Assembly: GCF_000002875.2 (NCBI RefSeq)
Contig: NC_009418.2
Coordinates: forward strand, 976,130-1,040,129
DNA length: 64,000 nt
DNA from: Leishmania infantum JPCM5
Lineage: Eukaryota; Euglenozoa; Kinetoplastea; Trypanosomatida; Trypanosomatidae
Direction: 5' to 3'
The stretch's first letter is position 1; each line of letters opens with the position of its first letter. Under the pieces are notes generated by a model. It did no database searches. It worked only from the letters and a program-made list of their open reading frames with translations, and was not told the DNA's origin. The translations under genes were made by a program, and so were the position numbers. Below are positions 11,926 to 23,773 of this stretch, in pieces.

Positions 11926-14900
11926 TCACATGCGTGACTCGAGGATACGTGCACACAACTCCACACACGGCTCAGGCGGCATGCTGCAGTGCAAGTCCAT
12001 CTCCTCCCAGCAGCTATTGAAGTAGGCGCTAACTGCCGCCTCCTCGAACGCGCTGGGAATTACTCGCAACACGTCGATCAAATCACGAGTGGGGCACGCC
12101 TGTAGCACGACAGAGCTGGCGCCAAGGATCGCTGTGCACTTGAGGGCGTAGATGCGAAGAAGGTAGCACCACTCGGTGAAGACGCGCTGGCGGATCGATG
12201 GATCGCTTTGGGCAGTCAAGTAGAGGGTGCGAGCCCCAATCGGGTAACGGGCGGAGCGGAAGATGTCGGTGAAATGGCACCCTTTGTACTCTTTGAATAC
12301 TTGCTTTGCGGGTGTCGAAGGGTTGGTGGTGGTTGCTGCGGCCTCCAGTTCAGCGCGCACGCCCGCTTGCACCGTCTGCTGCAGCTCTATGCACGCCAGC
12401 CGGGTTCGCTTCAGCTCTTCCAAATACTGACTTACGTAGGCCCACAAATCATTACGCACCACGTTGTCGTCGGCCTCGCCAAGATCAAAGGCGGCAATGA
12501 ACTCGATCAACACGCACGCGTACGGAATCAGCAACAGCGTCTCCAGCACAGCGTTTTTGGAGGTCGCGATGAAGGCCGGTGACGCTGCAACAGCAGCTGT
12601 GGAGGAGCACCTGCTCTTCAGAGCGCCGTCGCCCGCCGAGGCGTCCGTGCCAGCAGCGGTTGTAAGCGACGCGGGCTCCGTGTGAGAAGCGACGTCATGC
12701 GAGCCCACCATTCCGTGCTCGTGCGATGTAGCCATGACCGACTTGAGAAACCGCACTGCGCGGGCGTCTCGGGTGACGAGAAAATAGAAGCTCACACCAA
12801 GCAACACGTGGCGCATGGCGCCCGACACTTCGAGGCAAACGTTCCGGTCCGCCTCGCACGTGCTGAGGAGGAGCTGAAGCTTACCCAGGAGGCCGTGCGT
12901 GAGGCAGCGGAAGATGGTGGAGCGGATCTGCAGCATTATCGCACTCGCCAACTGCACCGATGTGGCGGACAGTCTGGATAGGGACACTTGCACCGGGGTG
13001 TTGCGCGCCGCCGGCGTCTGATGCAGCTCCACCCAGCCAGCGGTACGCTTAAAGTGCACCACGTCCACGACGCCGGCCTGCTGAATCTCATGCACCAGGC
13101 CTACCACAAACGGATTGTCGTGCCGGGCCTCCGTTGGGATCCATTGATACAGCCTTTCTGCGTAGTTCACGGCGTCCTTGGAAGACGGCGCGCCGGGGAC
13201 GCTGGGCAGCCTGTCCAACGCATCCATCGTCGCCAAGGACGGCGCAGCCCAGACAAAGTCGTAGCACACCCGCAGTACCTCATCGACGTAGTCGTTGCGG
13301 AGCATGCGCATGGTGATGTTGGTCGACTCCACGAGCTCATTCAAAACTTTGCACGCCAGCTCCAGCAAGTGAGCGTGATCCTTACATGCGAGTAGCATGC
13401 CCTTAAGCGCTAAGTAGACAAGGAGTCGATAGTCAAAGCGGTCAGACTCGTAGCCGCCAGACATCGTTGGCGACACCAGATCCGCGTCCCCAGGCACGTG
13501 CGTCAGCAGTGTCGTCAGCATCGGTCGCACCATGCCATTGAACAGCGAGCTCCGCACCTCCGCATCGAACAGGCCCGCGTACTGCGCCAGCAACGCCCAT
13601 ATCGACGAAAGGGCATGTGCTCGCACCCGGACGGAGCTGTGCACGACGACGATCGGCACCATTCCCTCGAACAGCGACATCCATAGGTGGTACTTCGTCT
13701 TGCTGGTAAAGGTCATGGGCTTCTGGAGAAGCGCGTCCAGCGTCAGGGGCTCCGCGGCGAGCGTCACCCGCGACAGGGGCTTGCCCAGCACGTGAGACGC
13801 TGCCAGCTCCTGCTCCACTGTGAGATAGCGCGTGGCCCACCGCGTAACGGCGTCTGCCGTCCGTACTTCCAGTGGAGGGGCCTCCAGCCCGTATTGCAGC
13901 CAGTGGCCACACGCGACAAGGTACGAAATGGCGCGCAGCGGCATGCTCTCCTCCACGCCGGAGCAGGCAAATGTTGTCAAGCAGAAGATCAAGTCGCTAA
14001 AGCAGTCCTTCACGTAGCTGATGTGCCGCAGTATCACATCCTCGCAGATGGACCAGGCGGACGGCGCCACCTCTGGAATGGCCGCGGCGTGGCTGAGGCA
14101 CGAGAAGACGACGTTCCAGCCACTCGCCAAGTGTTCGGCGCGAAAGTCGATCACCTCGGAGAGAATCATCATCACCTTCTGCCGGCAGGCGACGTTTTGA
14201 TTTGACATGAGAATCAACTCGAACGGCTTCAGCACCTCCTTCTGGAAAGAATAGTTGAGCAGCTCCTCGCGCATGAGGTAAGTCAGCGCGACGAGCCGCA
14301 GGCCATCCAAGGAGGACAAGGCAATCTCGCTGCTGCTGCGGCAACCGGCTAGCGTGAACACCTCACTCGCATGCGCCCACAAGTCGCGCCACTGCAGCCG
14401 GCTCAAGAAAGAGGCACAAATGCTGACAAAGTCGAACAGTTTAGTCAGCGAGAAGGTGCGGGTGTACTGTAGCTCCATCTCGCACACCTTCACCAAGCCG
14501 CTGGTCATCTCCAGCTGCACTCGCGGTGGGTACTGCGTGGCGTCGAAGAGGCGATCAAGCCACAGATCTACGTGACATGTTGGGACAGAGCGAAGTCCCC
14601 AAAGTATAGCTTTTCGGTTGTCGCGAGAGGCGCGGTCGACGATGCTGGCAGGTACATCGTTGAGAGCACCGAACCACAGATCCGCGCGCTGCTGCTGCTG
14701 CTGCTCCGGCGCCATCGCTGCGGAGGAGACGCTTCTTGTGTTATTGTTGCTCGCATCGAGCCCAGTGGAAGCCAAAGAAGCTGCCGACTTTGCCGCGGAA
14801 TCCGGCGACTTTGGAAGTACCAGACTAGTTTCTTTTGACACCGGTGTCGTGTCCAGCAGACGGCGCGCCTGGCGCTGCCACATACCCTCTATGCCGTTCG

Positions 14901-17900
14901 CCAAGGCATCTACGAGCGACATCGCCTTGTACGCTACCTGCCACCCACGCGCGTTGAAGGAAGAACCGCATTGCATGAACAGGTTGAAAAATGTCGAGAG
15001 CACCTGCAAACGCGTAAAGGGGATCGTCGACTTTATCATCACACGGGAGCTAGGCACTGCCTTCAGGACGACAACGGAGGTCAGACGAGTCATCTCGAAC
15101 ATGTGCTCCAGCAGCTTCTCCGTGTGGGAAACGTTGCCGAACGCGCAGCAGACGCGCACGGTGTTCTGCAAACCGAGGAGAATGGTGCTGAAATAGCCAG
15201 CGCTTTGCGTGTCCTCCAAGTAGGCGGTCACCGCCTCGTACTCCGCCCCCGCCTCCAGCTCGTTCCCGGGCGGTGACGGCGACGAGAAGGACTGCGGTAG
15301 AACGTATTTCTCCGAATCCTCCAGCAGCTGTTGCAGAGCCAGCACGACAATGTGACACACCACATCTACCGACACCTCCCACATGGGAAGGGCGTTCTCA
15401 ATGCTCGTCGCCGTTAAGAACATCGCATGATGCGCCGCGTCGTTGGTGGAAGCCTCTTGTAGCGCATTCATCACCTCTTTCAACGTCGCACGCAACTCCT
15501 GCTGGTACATCTCCTCTCGCTTGCGCCGGGCTGAGTTGAACAGCGCGTTGCCGGCGGCATCCATTGGTAGCAAGACTTTGTCCGTGATGGCTGCCGCAAT
15601 AGGAGAGAGGTGGCGCAGCAAGGGAATAGAGTCCAGCAGGTTCGTCGTCAACTTACTGCTACGTCTGCCTCCGGCAAATCCGCCCGCCGCGGCCGCGGCC
15701 GACGCGTGCACCGACGGCTGCGTGCCGCACTTCGGCGACGGCCGCAGCACGATCTCCTCCCCGCTGATGCGGTCGTAGATGCCACCGAGTATGGACGGGT
15801 CGATGTCGTTGCCCTCGTCGATGCCTCTGTTATTCTGCAGAAAGCCCTCCTTCGTCATCTTGTTTTTGATGTGCGGACTGTGGGCGTCGGTGTTGAGCAT
15901 GCAGATGGAGAAAGATAGAATGAAGGCGGTGTCTGCAGAGCCGAAGATGCCGGGGTTTTGACGGCAGTACTGCGCCGCGAACAGCTCCATTGTTTTGTCC
16001 ACGACCTGCGCCTCGCCCAAGAGCTTGAAGCCGCCGAGGAAGAGACGCAGTGCCTCGTCCAGCGTCTTGCCGGTAAAGTCGTGTAGCCCAATCCACTCCT
16101 CGAACACGACACGCGACGACGGACGTCGAAAGCACTTGGCAAAGTAGTCGCCCAGCACCATCTTGTCAAGGTAGTCCTCCTTGACACGCAGAAACGCTGC
16201 CACCTTCCTAGCAGAGAGAAGCATGGCGTCATCCACGTCACTCGTGATGGCTGCCGTAGGCGTCGCTGCCGCTTCCACAGGGGCGGGGGATGCGGCGGCA
16301 GCATCAACGTCACCGTCTCCCGGCACCTGCTCCGTCCTTCTTGAAACCGCATTAGAATCTGATGGCGCCTCTGCATCGTCATTGCGAAGCCCATCCGAGG
16401 TGCTTGCGTTGGTGGTGCCCGTGGCTGTGGTGGGGATAGCGGCAGCCCCTGCTCTGTCGTTCAGTGAACCTTGCGCCCCCACAGTCGTCGGTGGCTCCGG
16501 TGTTGCACTGACCGCCTGACCGGCGCTCTCGAGGATCAGCACTGAGTTTTCCAAGTATTCGATGGCCGCATCTGGGGCTGCCTTCTGATTGAACAAATCG
16601 AGGAATTTCTTGAACGCATCCTTGTACCGTCGGGCCTGCAGGAAAGCGTCGACGTTCGCGGCCGCGGCGAGACCACCGTTGCTGCCGACGCCACTCATCG
16701 ATGAGCCCATCACCTCGACGCCACACAGCAATGCGTGCGTCCTACCGTGCCGCAGTCCGTCCTCACTCAGGTCGTGCACGAACGGCGAACAGCCGGCAAG
16801 CTCGTGGGGTACTGTATCTGCCGTCGCGCCGTCTCGACACGCAGCCCCATTGCTGGGTGTACCGGCGTGACCGTCTTCCTCCTGATCGCATTCAAAGCGC
16901 TCGATCCACTGAATATTTGAGTCGGAGACCTGCAACAGGCTTACAAGTGCCTTGCGGCGAAGTGGTTCTGGCACGTCGTACTCCAGCCGCACTGTCAGAA
17001 CCCTCTTCAGCTCAGCGAAGAGATCGCTGTTGCACACCTGCTGTGCCGGAGGCATGGCGAGCGCGCCGAGGTAGTGGATCATCATCTCGAAAAAACTCTG
17101 CGAGTGCGTGTTGCAGTCGTAGTTCAGGAAGAGCCCAAGCAGGAGCTGCGGCTCCTCGATGTACGACCCGAAGGCCTCAAGCACGAGTAGCTTGTGCTCC
17201 AAGGAGGTGAAAGAGGAGTCTAGAACACGGAAGTACACGTGACGGAAGACCGTGCTCGTCTCACTTACCATCTGCGGACCAAAGCGCAGGCAGCAGCTTA
17301 AGAGTACATTGATGGAAAGCCGAAAGATGTCCAGGTCCGCCGAGATGGACGTGCGAATTGCAGCAGGCACGACAACCTGACGCAGCAGCTGGACAATATC
17401 TGGACTCTTGCGGAACTGCGGGCCGCCGTTCACAATACTGTACAAGAGAAAACTCAGAGCCGTCACCAGAATGTGCTCATTCAGCGACGCGGCAGAAAAG
17501 CTCGTAGTGGAGGCACCCTCTTCTGTGGCGTTGCCGGAGGTTCTGCGAGGAGCCGCCGGTGCCGCACCGTCACCGCCACCGCCACCGCCAGCGCAGTTGA
17601 CCGGAGCGTCGCGATGATACTCGCTCGCCGACGCCGCCGCGACGCCCACATCAAGTCCGCCGCCGCTCCCTGACAAGATAGACGAAATGCAGGAAAGCGG
17701 CGTCAGGCGAGCGATGTGGCCGCACAACTCTAGCAGCAGAAGCATGTCCGTCACCCCACGGAGCCGTCGAGGTGGCGACGCCGCCGTAAGCGCGGCAGCG
17801 GTCGTCGTTTCCGCTCGGTCACACACAGGCGGAACCCCAAGTGGGGCCGCAGCAGCAGCGATAGTGGAGGATGTGGTCGAAGGCGGTTTCTCTGCCGTCA

Positions 17901-19212
17901 GTTCACGTGCTTTGTCTGGTGTTTCCCCGTTATCTGTCTCTGTGCGCTCGAGAGGCGGGTCGACGAAGGATGGACCCGTCGGCTTGCCTGCCGAAATCGA
18001 GGTCACCGCAGTTGGCAAAGGCATGAGCGGTGTGCCGGTTGAAGAGCTCGACGCAGAGTGCGATGTGGTGGTTTGCTCCTTCGAGCAGCCACCCGCACCG
18101 CTCCTGTCGTCACCGTCAGAGACTCCCTGCTCGACATACTTGGACAAGGCGCGCGTTATCGCATGCAGCGCCTTCTGCGCCTCGTCTATGAGGATGGGCG
18201 ACACCCCCGCTGATCGGGAGCAGAGCTCAAGCAGGGCGCGGAACACGCTTACTAGGCGACCGTCGTGCACAGACAGTTGCAGTGGCTGAAACGCAGAGGG
18301 CTGAGTGTTGGTGCTTGCCTTTCGACTGAGGCGGGGTGCAGCAGCAGCCTTGAGGGCGACAATCATCACAAAGTACAGCCGGTCACTCGACTCCTTCGAC
18401 TGCACTGTGTCCACCGCCGCCAAGACCGCGTCTACGAGGCAGTCACGCACGTTTTGGCTCAGCCCCACAGTGTCTGCAGGCACGGATGTGATTTCGCTAG
18501 ATACCGCGTCCGGCGCGCCAGCGCAACTTGGCGACGAAGGACGCTTCTTTCCACCCAGCAGCTTTGAAAAAAACACTTTGGCCCCTCTTGCAGTCGACTC
18601 GGGTACCGCGAACGTGGGGGCCGGCGCCACCAACTCCGATGGCAGAACTCCACTTGTCAAAACGACTGCGGCCAACTCAAGCGCTGCTGTCAGAATGCGC
18701 ACCGAGTTGCGAGCAAGGCCTCCATTTTCGCCCATGATCGCCATACGGCAGGCGTACGCCAGTTTGCTGAGCTCCTCGTCATTACACAAGAACCGCTGTA
18801 GCGGACTGCAGGCAGTGGTGGTCGTAGGTACAGACGTCGAGGAGCTGGAAGGGGCAGACAGCAACGCTGCAACGGATTGTGTCGCCTCTGTGGCCTCTAG
18901 GCTTGTTGTACTGACCACCGCGGCCGCCTCCGTCCGCTCGCCACCTGTGGGAGACGGCTTTGCACCAGACGACTGCAGCGCCGACGCGCTACAGGACGGC
19001 GCGGCAGCGGAAGGCATTGGCAAGGACGCGTTTGCCCCCTGGGACGGTGCCGACTGCGCCGAGAGTTGGTCCTGGTGCTGACGAGACTCCTGTGCGAGGC
19101 GCTTCAGCGTCTTGCTAACAGCGGACAGTATTGTTCGTTCCCTCGTGTCGCTCTTCATCTCCGCCAGAAGGTGCGCACACGCGTCCACTATCTCTTCAAT
19201 GCCCTTCTCCAT
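11926..19212 (-). CDS. Large ARF guanine-nucleotide exchange factor with Sec7 domain (BIG/GBF type)
   Basis: This 2,428-residue protein should activate ARF GTPases on Golgi or endosomal membranes by exchanging GDP for GTP and so promote coat recruitment. Seen in order: an N-terminal helical region interrupted by Ser/Ala/Gly-rich linkers; the HUS-box motif NYDC at 697-700; a Sec7 domain at about 1,000-1,160 with FTGKTLDEALRLFLGGFKLLGEAQ, the catalytic glutamic finger Glu1067, and the second motif ICMLNTDAHSP followed by MTKEGFLQNNRGID; then more than 1,200 residues of helical C-terminal sequence matching the HDS architecture of large ARF-GEFs. The size is somewhat above the usual 1,600-2,000 residues, partly because of low-complexity inserts (a Gly run near 17,570-17,590 and a Gln run near 14,692-14,707). 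The start at 19,212 follows a pyrimidine-rich tract and AG; the frame is open upstream to about 19,449 but that part reads like UTR. No frameshift is seen. Confidence 0.93.
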   Translation of the reverse strand: MEKGIEEIVDACAHLLAEMKSDTRERTILSAVSKTLKRLAQESRQHQDQLSAQSAPSQGANASLPMPSAAAPSCSASALQSSGAKPSPTGGERTEAAAVVSTTSLEATEATQSVAALLSAPSSSSTSVPTTTTACSPLQRFLCNDEELSKLAYACRMAIMGENGGLARNSVRILTAALELAAVVLTSGVLPSELVAPAPTFAVPESTARGAKVFFSKLLGGKKRPSSPSCAGAPDAVSSEITSVPADTVGLSQNVRDCLVDAVLAAVDTVQSKESSDRLYFVMIVALKAAAAPRLSRKASTNTQPSAFQPLQLSVHDGRLVSVFRALLELCSRSAGVSPILIDEAQKALHAITRALSKYVEQGVSDGDDRSGAGGCSKEQTTTSHSASSSSTGTPLMPLPTAVTSISAGKPTGPSFVDPPLERTETDNGETPDKARELTAEKPPSTTSSTIAAAAAPLGVPPVCDRAETTTAAALTAASPPRRLRGVTDMLLLLELCGHIARLTPLSCISSILSGSGGGLDVGVAAASASEYHRDAPVNCAGGGGGGDGAAPAAPRRTSGNATEEGASTTSFSAASLNEHILVTALSFLLYSIVNGGPQFRKSPDIVQLLRQVVVPAAIRTSISADLDIFRLSINVLLSCCLRFGPQMVSETSTVFRHVYFRVLDSSFTSLEHKLLVLEAFGSYIEEPQLLLGLFLNYDCNTHSQSFFEMMIHYLGALAMPPAQQVCNSDLFAELKRVLTVRLEYDVPEPLRRKALVSLLQVSDSNIQWIERFECDQEEDGHAGTPSNGAACRDGATADTVPHELAGCSPFVHDLSEDGLRHGRTHALLCGVEVMGSSMSGVGSNGGLAAAANVDAFLQARRYKDAFKKFLDLFNQKAAPDAAIEYLENSVLILESAGQAVSATPEPPTTVGAQGSLNDRAGAAAIPTTATGTTNASTSDGLRNDDAEAPSDSNAVSRRTEQVPGDGDVDAAAASPAPVEAAATPTAAITSDVDDAMLLSARKVAAFLRVKEDYLDKMVLGDYFAKCFRRPSSRVVFEEWIGLHDFTGKTLDEALRLFLGGFKLLGEAQVVDKTMELFAAQYCRQNPGIFGSADTAFILSFSICMLNTDAHSPHIKNKMTKEGFLQNNRGIDEGNDIDPSILGGIYDRISGEEIVLRPSPKCGTQPSVHASAAAAAGGFAGGRRSSKLTTNLLDSIPLLRHLSPIAAAITDKVLLPMDAAGNALFNSARRKREEMYQQELRATLKEVMNALQEASTNDAAHHAMFLTATSIENALPMWEVSVDVVCHIVVLALQQLLEDSEKYVLPQSFSSPSPPGNELEAGAEYEAVTAYLEDTQSAGYFSTILLGLQNTVRVCCAFGNVSHTEKLLEHMFEMTRLTSVVVLKAVPSSRVMIKSTIPFTRLQVLSTFFNLFMQCGSSFNARGWQVAYKAMSLVDALANGIEGMWQRQARRLLDTTPVSKETSLVLPKSPDSAAKSAASLASTGLDASNNNTRSVSSAAMAPEQQQQQRADLWFGALNDVPASIVDRASRDNRKAILWGLRSVPTCHVDLWLDRLFDATQYPPRVQLEMTSGLVKVCEMELQYTRTFSLTKLFDFVSICASFLSRLQWRDLWAHASEVFTLAGCRSSSEIALSSLDGLRLVALTYLMREELLNYSFQKEVLKPFELILMSNQNVACRQKVMMILSEVIDFRAEHLASGWNVVFSCLSHAAAIPEVAPSAWSICEDVILRHISYVKDCFSDLIFCLTTFACSGVEESMPLRAISYLVACGHWLQYGLEAPPLEVRTADAVTRWATRYLTVEQELAASHVLGKPLSRVTLAAEPLTLDALLQKPMTFTSKTKYHLWMSLFEGMVPIVVVHSSVRVRAHALSSIWALLAQYAGLFDAEVRSSLFNGMVRPMLTTLLTHVPGDADLVSPTMSGGYESDRFDYRLLVYLALKGMLLACKDHAHLLELACKVLNELVESTNITMRMLRNDYVDEVLRVCYDFVWAAPSLATMDALDRLPSVPGAPSSKDAVNYAERLYQWIPTEARHDNPFVVGLVHEIQQAGVVDVVHFKRTAGWVELHQTPAARNTPVQVSLSRLSATSVQLASAIMLQIRSTIFRCLTHGLLGKLQLLLSTCEADRNVCLEVSGAMRHVLLGVSFYFLVTRDARAVRFLKSVMATSHEHGMVGSHDVASHTEPASLTTAAGTDASAGDGALKSRCSSTAAVAASPAFIATSKNAVLETLLLIPYACVLIEFIAAFDLGEADDNVVRNDLWAYVSQYLEELKRTRLACIELQQTVQAGVRAELEAAATTTNPSTPAKQVFKEYKGCHFTDIFRSARYPIGARTLYLTAQSDPSIRQRVFTEWCYLLRIYALKCTAILGASSVVLQACPTRDLIDVLRVIPSAFEEAAVSAYFNSCWEEMDLHCSMPPEPCVELCARILESRM

Positions 19213-21106
19213 GTCTACCAGTGGCAAAGCAGTAAAAGGATAGGCCGGCTGAATCCCAGACGCAGTGAGAGAATCCGGAAAAAGACCAGAGGGGAACGCA
19301 AACGCACGTGCCGCCACAAGATAGGGGAAAAAACTTGCGAGCCAAGAGAGGCGCGCGTTTGACACGCGGGCTGACTTCAGTTGCGGTGGGTGAAAGAACG
19401 GTGGAGAGTGTTGTCCGAGGGATGGAAGGGGCGCAAGCACTACTCTCACAGAAAGGCAAAACGGAAGAAAAAAGCAAGGGCGAGCACCTCCACAAACACA
19501 AGTGCTGGAGAGGGGGTGGGAAAGGGGTCACACCTGGCCGTTTCCCCGAAGACGACAGAACAGGAAGAAGAGAGAGTGATCGGGTGAGTCAGGCGGCGAG
19601 GAGTGAAGGCGTCCAAGACACAGAGGGCACCGATAGAGAGGAGTAGCAGTGCACAGCTACGGGCGAGAGGGTCTTCATGCGAAGACGGCGACGGGGCAAG
19701 ACGAAGAGATACATATGAAGGTTCGAGAGTGGAGCGAGCAGCGACTAGCACACAACTGCTGCGCAAAATGACGAGTTCGGCAGCTGCAGGAGGAAAGTGA
19801 AATTGTTATTTTCGTTCAGAAAAGAAACATGTGTCGTGGCAGTGGATGTGCGCGCGCGTGTGTGTGTGAATCAGGAGAAGTGTACGTATGGGAGAAGAAT
19901 GTTGGCAAAGCGGGTTGAAGAGCAGGAGTTTGGGTATTGCGTATGCACGGCAACGTAAGACAGACACATGTCCGACCCATAGAACCGTACACGGAGATAG
20001 TTGTGTAACGGAGGAGATACGAAGAGACGTAAAGCGAAGATTATTTCCACTCATATGTGAGTGTGTGTGTATGCGATTGTCAAAGAAGGTGCAGGAGAGA
20101 GGGTGAAAGCAACAGTTGGTGGGCGAGTGCAAGTTGAAGAAGTGGCGCACGTCTATATATACGTATACGTATATAGGTGTGCATACGCATACATCCATAC
20201 AGAGGCGTGGCGGCATTTCCATGTGCTCCTTTCTGACCCAAAGTGAGAAGGGAGGACAGCAAGAGGAGGAAAATGGTTACGAAGCACTGCGTCGCCGAAT
20301 GCTCTGAAAGCCAAATATTAGGCGCAGACGCGCTTCGCTGTTCCAGTGAAGACTCCCTCGCGTTTCCTCGTCGCCGTTACCGCACTCCTCCCTCCCTCTT
20401 TACTGGCACCTTTCTCGCCAGCTTACAACACGACAACTCATCTTGCTAATGTGTGCTCTATGCTGCCGCCGGAGTGCCACTGGTGAATGTGAGGAACACG
20501 GAGAGAAGGCACACCCACGTGTAGCCTCTTACGTCAGGTTCCACGTAGCACGTCCGCTTTTCAACGTTTTGCCTTCGGCGCTGTGATCTGGTAGATCCTG
20601 CGAAGGCGAAAGGGAGTAGCGGCAGACTCATGAAACAAGATTCACGACAAGAAAAGAACTCCTATCCATCCGTGAAAGGCGCAGCCCTCGACCTCTTCGA
20701 AGACCCAGGGCTTTCGCCATGATTGTTCATCTTTTTGTTGCTGTGCTACTGCTTGATGAGGGGATCTTTCGACATGAACTCTCGTGATGCTCTCCCCCTC
20801 TATTTCGCCTATCCAGAAAAAAAAAAAAAACATCAAGACCAGCAGTGCTTCTCCTCTTTTCGGTCGACTGGCGCCGCCTATGCTGAGCAGCATCATCGTA
20901 CAAAACCCACACGCACGAGGAGATAGAGTGAAAGAGGGGATGCTTCTTGGAGATACGAAAACGAGGGCGAACAAAAGACGAGGCGCGCTATCCTTTCAAG
21001 GTGCCTCTCCTCTCATTCCTTTTCGCAGGAAAGAACCACCACACGCACACACACACACATACAGACCTCCTCGAAGCTCTTACACGACGGGCCAGAGGCT
21101 CAAACG
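19213..21106. other. Intergenic region between Sec7 GEF and giant repeat gene
   Basis: There is no credible gene. The stretch holds purine-rich sequence (19,390-19,740), a GT-rich patch (19,850-19,870), alternating TA/GTA sequence at 20,150-20,180, and an oligo-A run at 20,818-20,830. It probably contains the 3' UTR of the giant repeat gene and the splice acceptor of the GEF gene. Confidence 0.55.
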
Positions 21107-23672
21107 CTATTGCATCATGGGCTTCAGCTCATCGCGAAAGGCATCCAACGCACCGGCTGAGTTGCCCATGGTATCCTTGGACTTGGAAAGCGCGGCCATG
21201 GTCCGTTTCAGCAGCCGTCTAAGGTCATGATTGAGATCCTCAGACTTGTTCAGTTTTTTTTGCCACTCCTTCTCCACCTCGTCCAGCTGAGCATCCTTCT
21301 TGCGGATGGTGGCCACTGCGTCGCGCAGCTGACCTTCCGTATCTATGATTTGAGCAAAGAGGCTGCTCTTGTCATCACCTGACTCCGCCATGGCACTTTG
21401 CAGCCGCTTGATCTTGTCGAGCTCCTTTTGCAGCCGGAACACCTCCGCGTCAGAGTCGGCGCGCAGTCTCAGCGCGCTCTCCTCGCCCTCACGAGCCTCT
21501 TGAACCATGGCTGACATTTCCTCCAGACGTTCCAACGCATCGGAAACCTCTTTGCCCTTGCCTTCCAGTTCCTGCTCCATCTCGCGCATCTGCGCCTCGT
21601 GCTCGTCAATCATGCTCTCCATGTCGTCTTTGAGAGCCTCGTTTTCAGCAGTCTTGTCCCGCAGTGCAGCTTCCGCGTCCAGGAGCAACTTGCGCAGACG
21701 AGCCAGCTCGTCCTGAAGTCCATCGTGTAGAGTGTTGTCCTGATCCGTCTGATCTCGTAGACGATTAATCTGGTCTCGTAGCACACCCACTTGTTTCTCG
21801 TGTTCGTCGTTCTCGCCGCGGCGTGCCTCCTGCAGCTCGAACAGCTCCTGTTCACGCGCCGCAAGACGCTGAAGCAGTTCCTTTTCATTCTCATGGCTCT
21901 GACTATTGGCGAAGTCGTCCAGATCCTTGATAACTTGATTGTACTGATCTGTCTTTTCCTTCAGCTCCTCAAGCAGGTCCTGAATTCGATTGTTCAGTGC
22001 GTCGAGGTCCAACGTCATTCTTTCGACCTCCCTCGCCTTTTCGGCGGCCCTGTACTCAGCGGCGCGTAGATCATATCGCAGGTCGTTCACTTCCTTCTGC
22101 ACCGCACCCAGCTCCGTCTCGGTGATCTCCTTCTCCTTTTGCAGCTGTTTCAGTTCATCCTCGAGGTTTTCTCGCATCTCCTCACAAACCTTCGTGTCCT
22201 TCAGTGCAATGCGAAGCTCCTCGAGCTCGCTCTCCTTGGCTTCCAGCTGCTCCATAGCAGCCTTCTCTGTGTCGCGCGCCGCCGCCAACACTTCGGCAAA
22301 GGCCTCTAGCTTCGCCACGCCTTCGGCGCTCACAGCATCTGCGTCGCCAAAAAGCCTGCATGCTTCGTCCAACTTGTCCGTAAGCAAATCCAGTTCACCC
22401 TGGAGACGCTCCACCTCCTCCTGAGCCTCCCCAAGGTCGTTCTTCCAGCGCTCCTCCTCATTCTTGAACAGTTTCCGCAGCTGCTCCAGCTCACGCTCCC
22501 TCTCCTCTGCGAGATCCCGCCACGACTGTTCGGCGTCACGTGACTCCTCTAGAGCCTTCAAAAGTGCCTCAAGATGAGAGAACACAGCTTCGCTGGAGGG
22601 GTCCCTGACTGCATCGGGATCCATCGCATCCCGAATCCGTTCACCCAACGCACTCAGCTCCATCACCATTTGAGCATTCAAGTCCCGCTGTTCCTTTAGC
22701 TCATCCAGCTTCACACAGAACAAGGGCTCCCGTTCAATGGTGACAGGTGACACCGGCACGTCTACACCGGCCACGTCAACCTTTTCGCTCAGCTCCTCAC
22801 CAAAAAACCTACCTTCAGCTTCCCGGCAGGCGATAGCATCGAGGCGTCTCCTTCGGAAAGCCCGAACTTCAGCGACCAGCTTCTCGTTCGTCAGACTCAG
22901 AGCCGACAACTCAGCAGCCACCTTCGCCCGATCCTTTTCCATCGTCCGCAGAGCCGCCTCCGACGCCCGCTCAGCCTCCGCCAATTGACCCCGCACATCT
23001 TCGCTCTCGTTTCGCGCCTCTGCCAACAAACCAACCGCCTCCTCCAGCTTTTCGAGAAGATCTCCGCACTCGTCACCCTTCTCGCTGAGCTGTCGTCCAA
23101 GATCTTCAACGTCGAATCCTCGACTCTCCGCCTCAGCCCTGACTGCACAAAATTCCTCCAGCGTCACAGCGTACAGCGGCTCGTCGGCGATCTGCTGCGG
23201 CTCCAGCGCGCGCTCCGCCGCCTCGCCCGCGGGCACAGGCCTTGCCGGCACGGGCAGCGTGCCGTCCGCGTCGCGGGCCTCCAGCGCCGCGTTGCGCCTC
23301 GCGCGGAAGGCGGCCACCTCCTTCGCAAGCCTCTCCGCCTCCGCCCGCTCCTCGTGCAGTTTCTCAGCAACCCTGGCGGCATCCTCCTCCTTAGTGGCGA
23401 GTGCGAGCTGAAGGTCGCTGATCGCGTCCTTGGCCTCATCAAGCCCATCCTTTGGCGCCAACCGCTTCGCATACAGGGCCCACACGTTGGGATAGTGGTA
23501 TTCCTCCACAAGCTTCGCAATATCGTCGCAGCTGATGTCACTGTTGTGCGTCACACTCACGCTCGCTTGCAGACTCCCCAGCGCAAACGCGATCTCAGAG
23601 AGGTCATCGCGACAGACGCGGCATGCAGCGCACACATCCGTCACAAATGCGTCGGAAGCGCGTGCGGCTTCT
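21107..23672 (-). CDS. 3' part of giant repetitive coiled-coil protein (continues across assembly gap)
   Basis: This is the C-terminal portion, about 850 residues, of the gene that begins at 29,244. It opens, right at the N run, inside a third copy of the about 90-residue FAZ1-like globular domain (VCRDDLSEIAFALGSLQ...). It continues through one more repeat module (LEARDADGTLP...ADEPLYAVTLEE) and then through non-repetitive, Glu/Leu/Arg-rich sequence with strong heptad character to a Met-Met-Gln C-terminus at 21,107. A degenerate module (FRRRRLDAIACREAEG...EREPLFCVKLDEL) lies at about 22,681-22,875. Compared with the two intact copies, one T is missing at 23,654/23,655 and the last bases before the gap are aberrant, so this part is out of frame with the 5' part only through poor sequence at a contig edge. 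It is not a separate gene; the Met that opens the short reading frame at 23,644 lies inside the domain. Confidence 0.8.
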
Positions 23673-23773
23673 NNNNNNNNNNNNNNNNNNNNNNNNNNNN
23701 NNNNNNNNNNNNNNNNNNNNNNNNNNNNNNNNNNNNNNNNNNNNNNNNNNNNNNNNNNNNNNNNNNNNNNNNN
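23673..23773. other. Assembly gap (101 N) inside tandem repeats
   Basis: This run of N lies inside a tandem-repeat gene. In both intact long repeats the same two flanking sequences are separated by 369 bp, so the true missing sequence is at least about 369 bp, possibly plus a multiple of 249 bp. Both edges carry unusual mismatches or indels typical of low-quality contig ends. Confidence 0.97.

Noticed and set aside
21107..23672. Giant repeat gene considered a frameshifted pseudogene
   Set aside because: The single missing base lies within 20 bp of an assembly gap and the rest of the frame is open, so sequence error is the simpler explanation.
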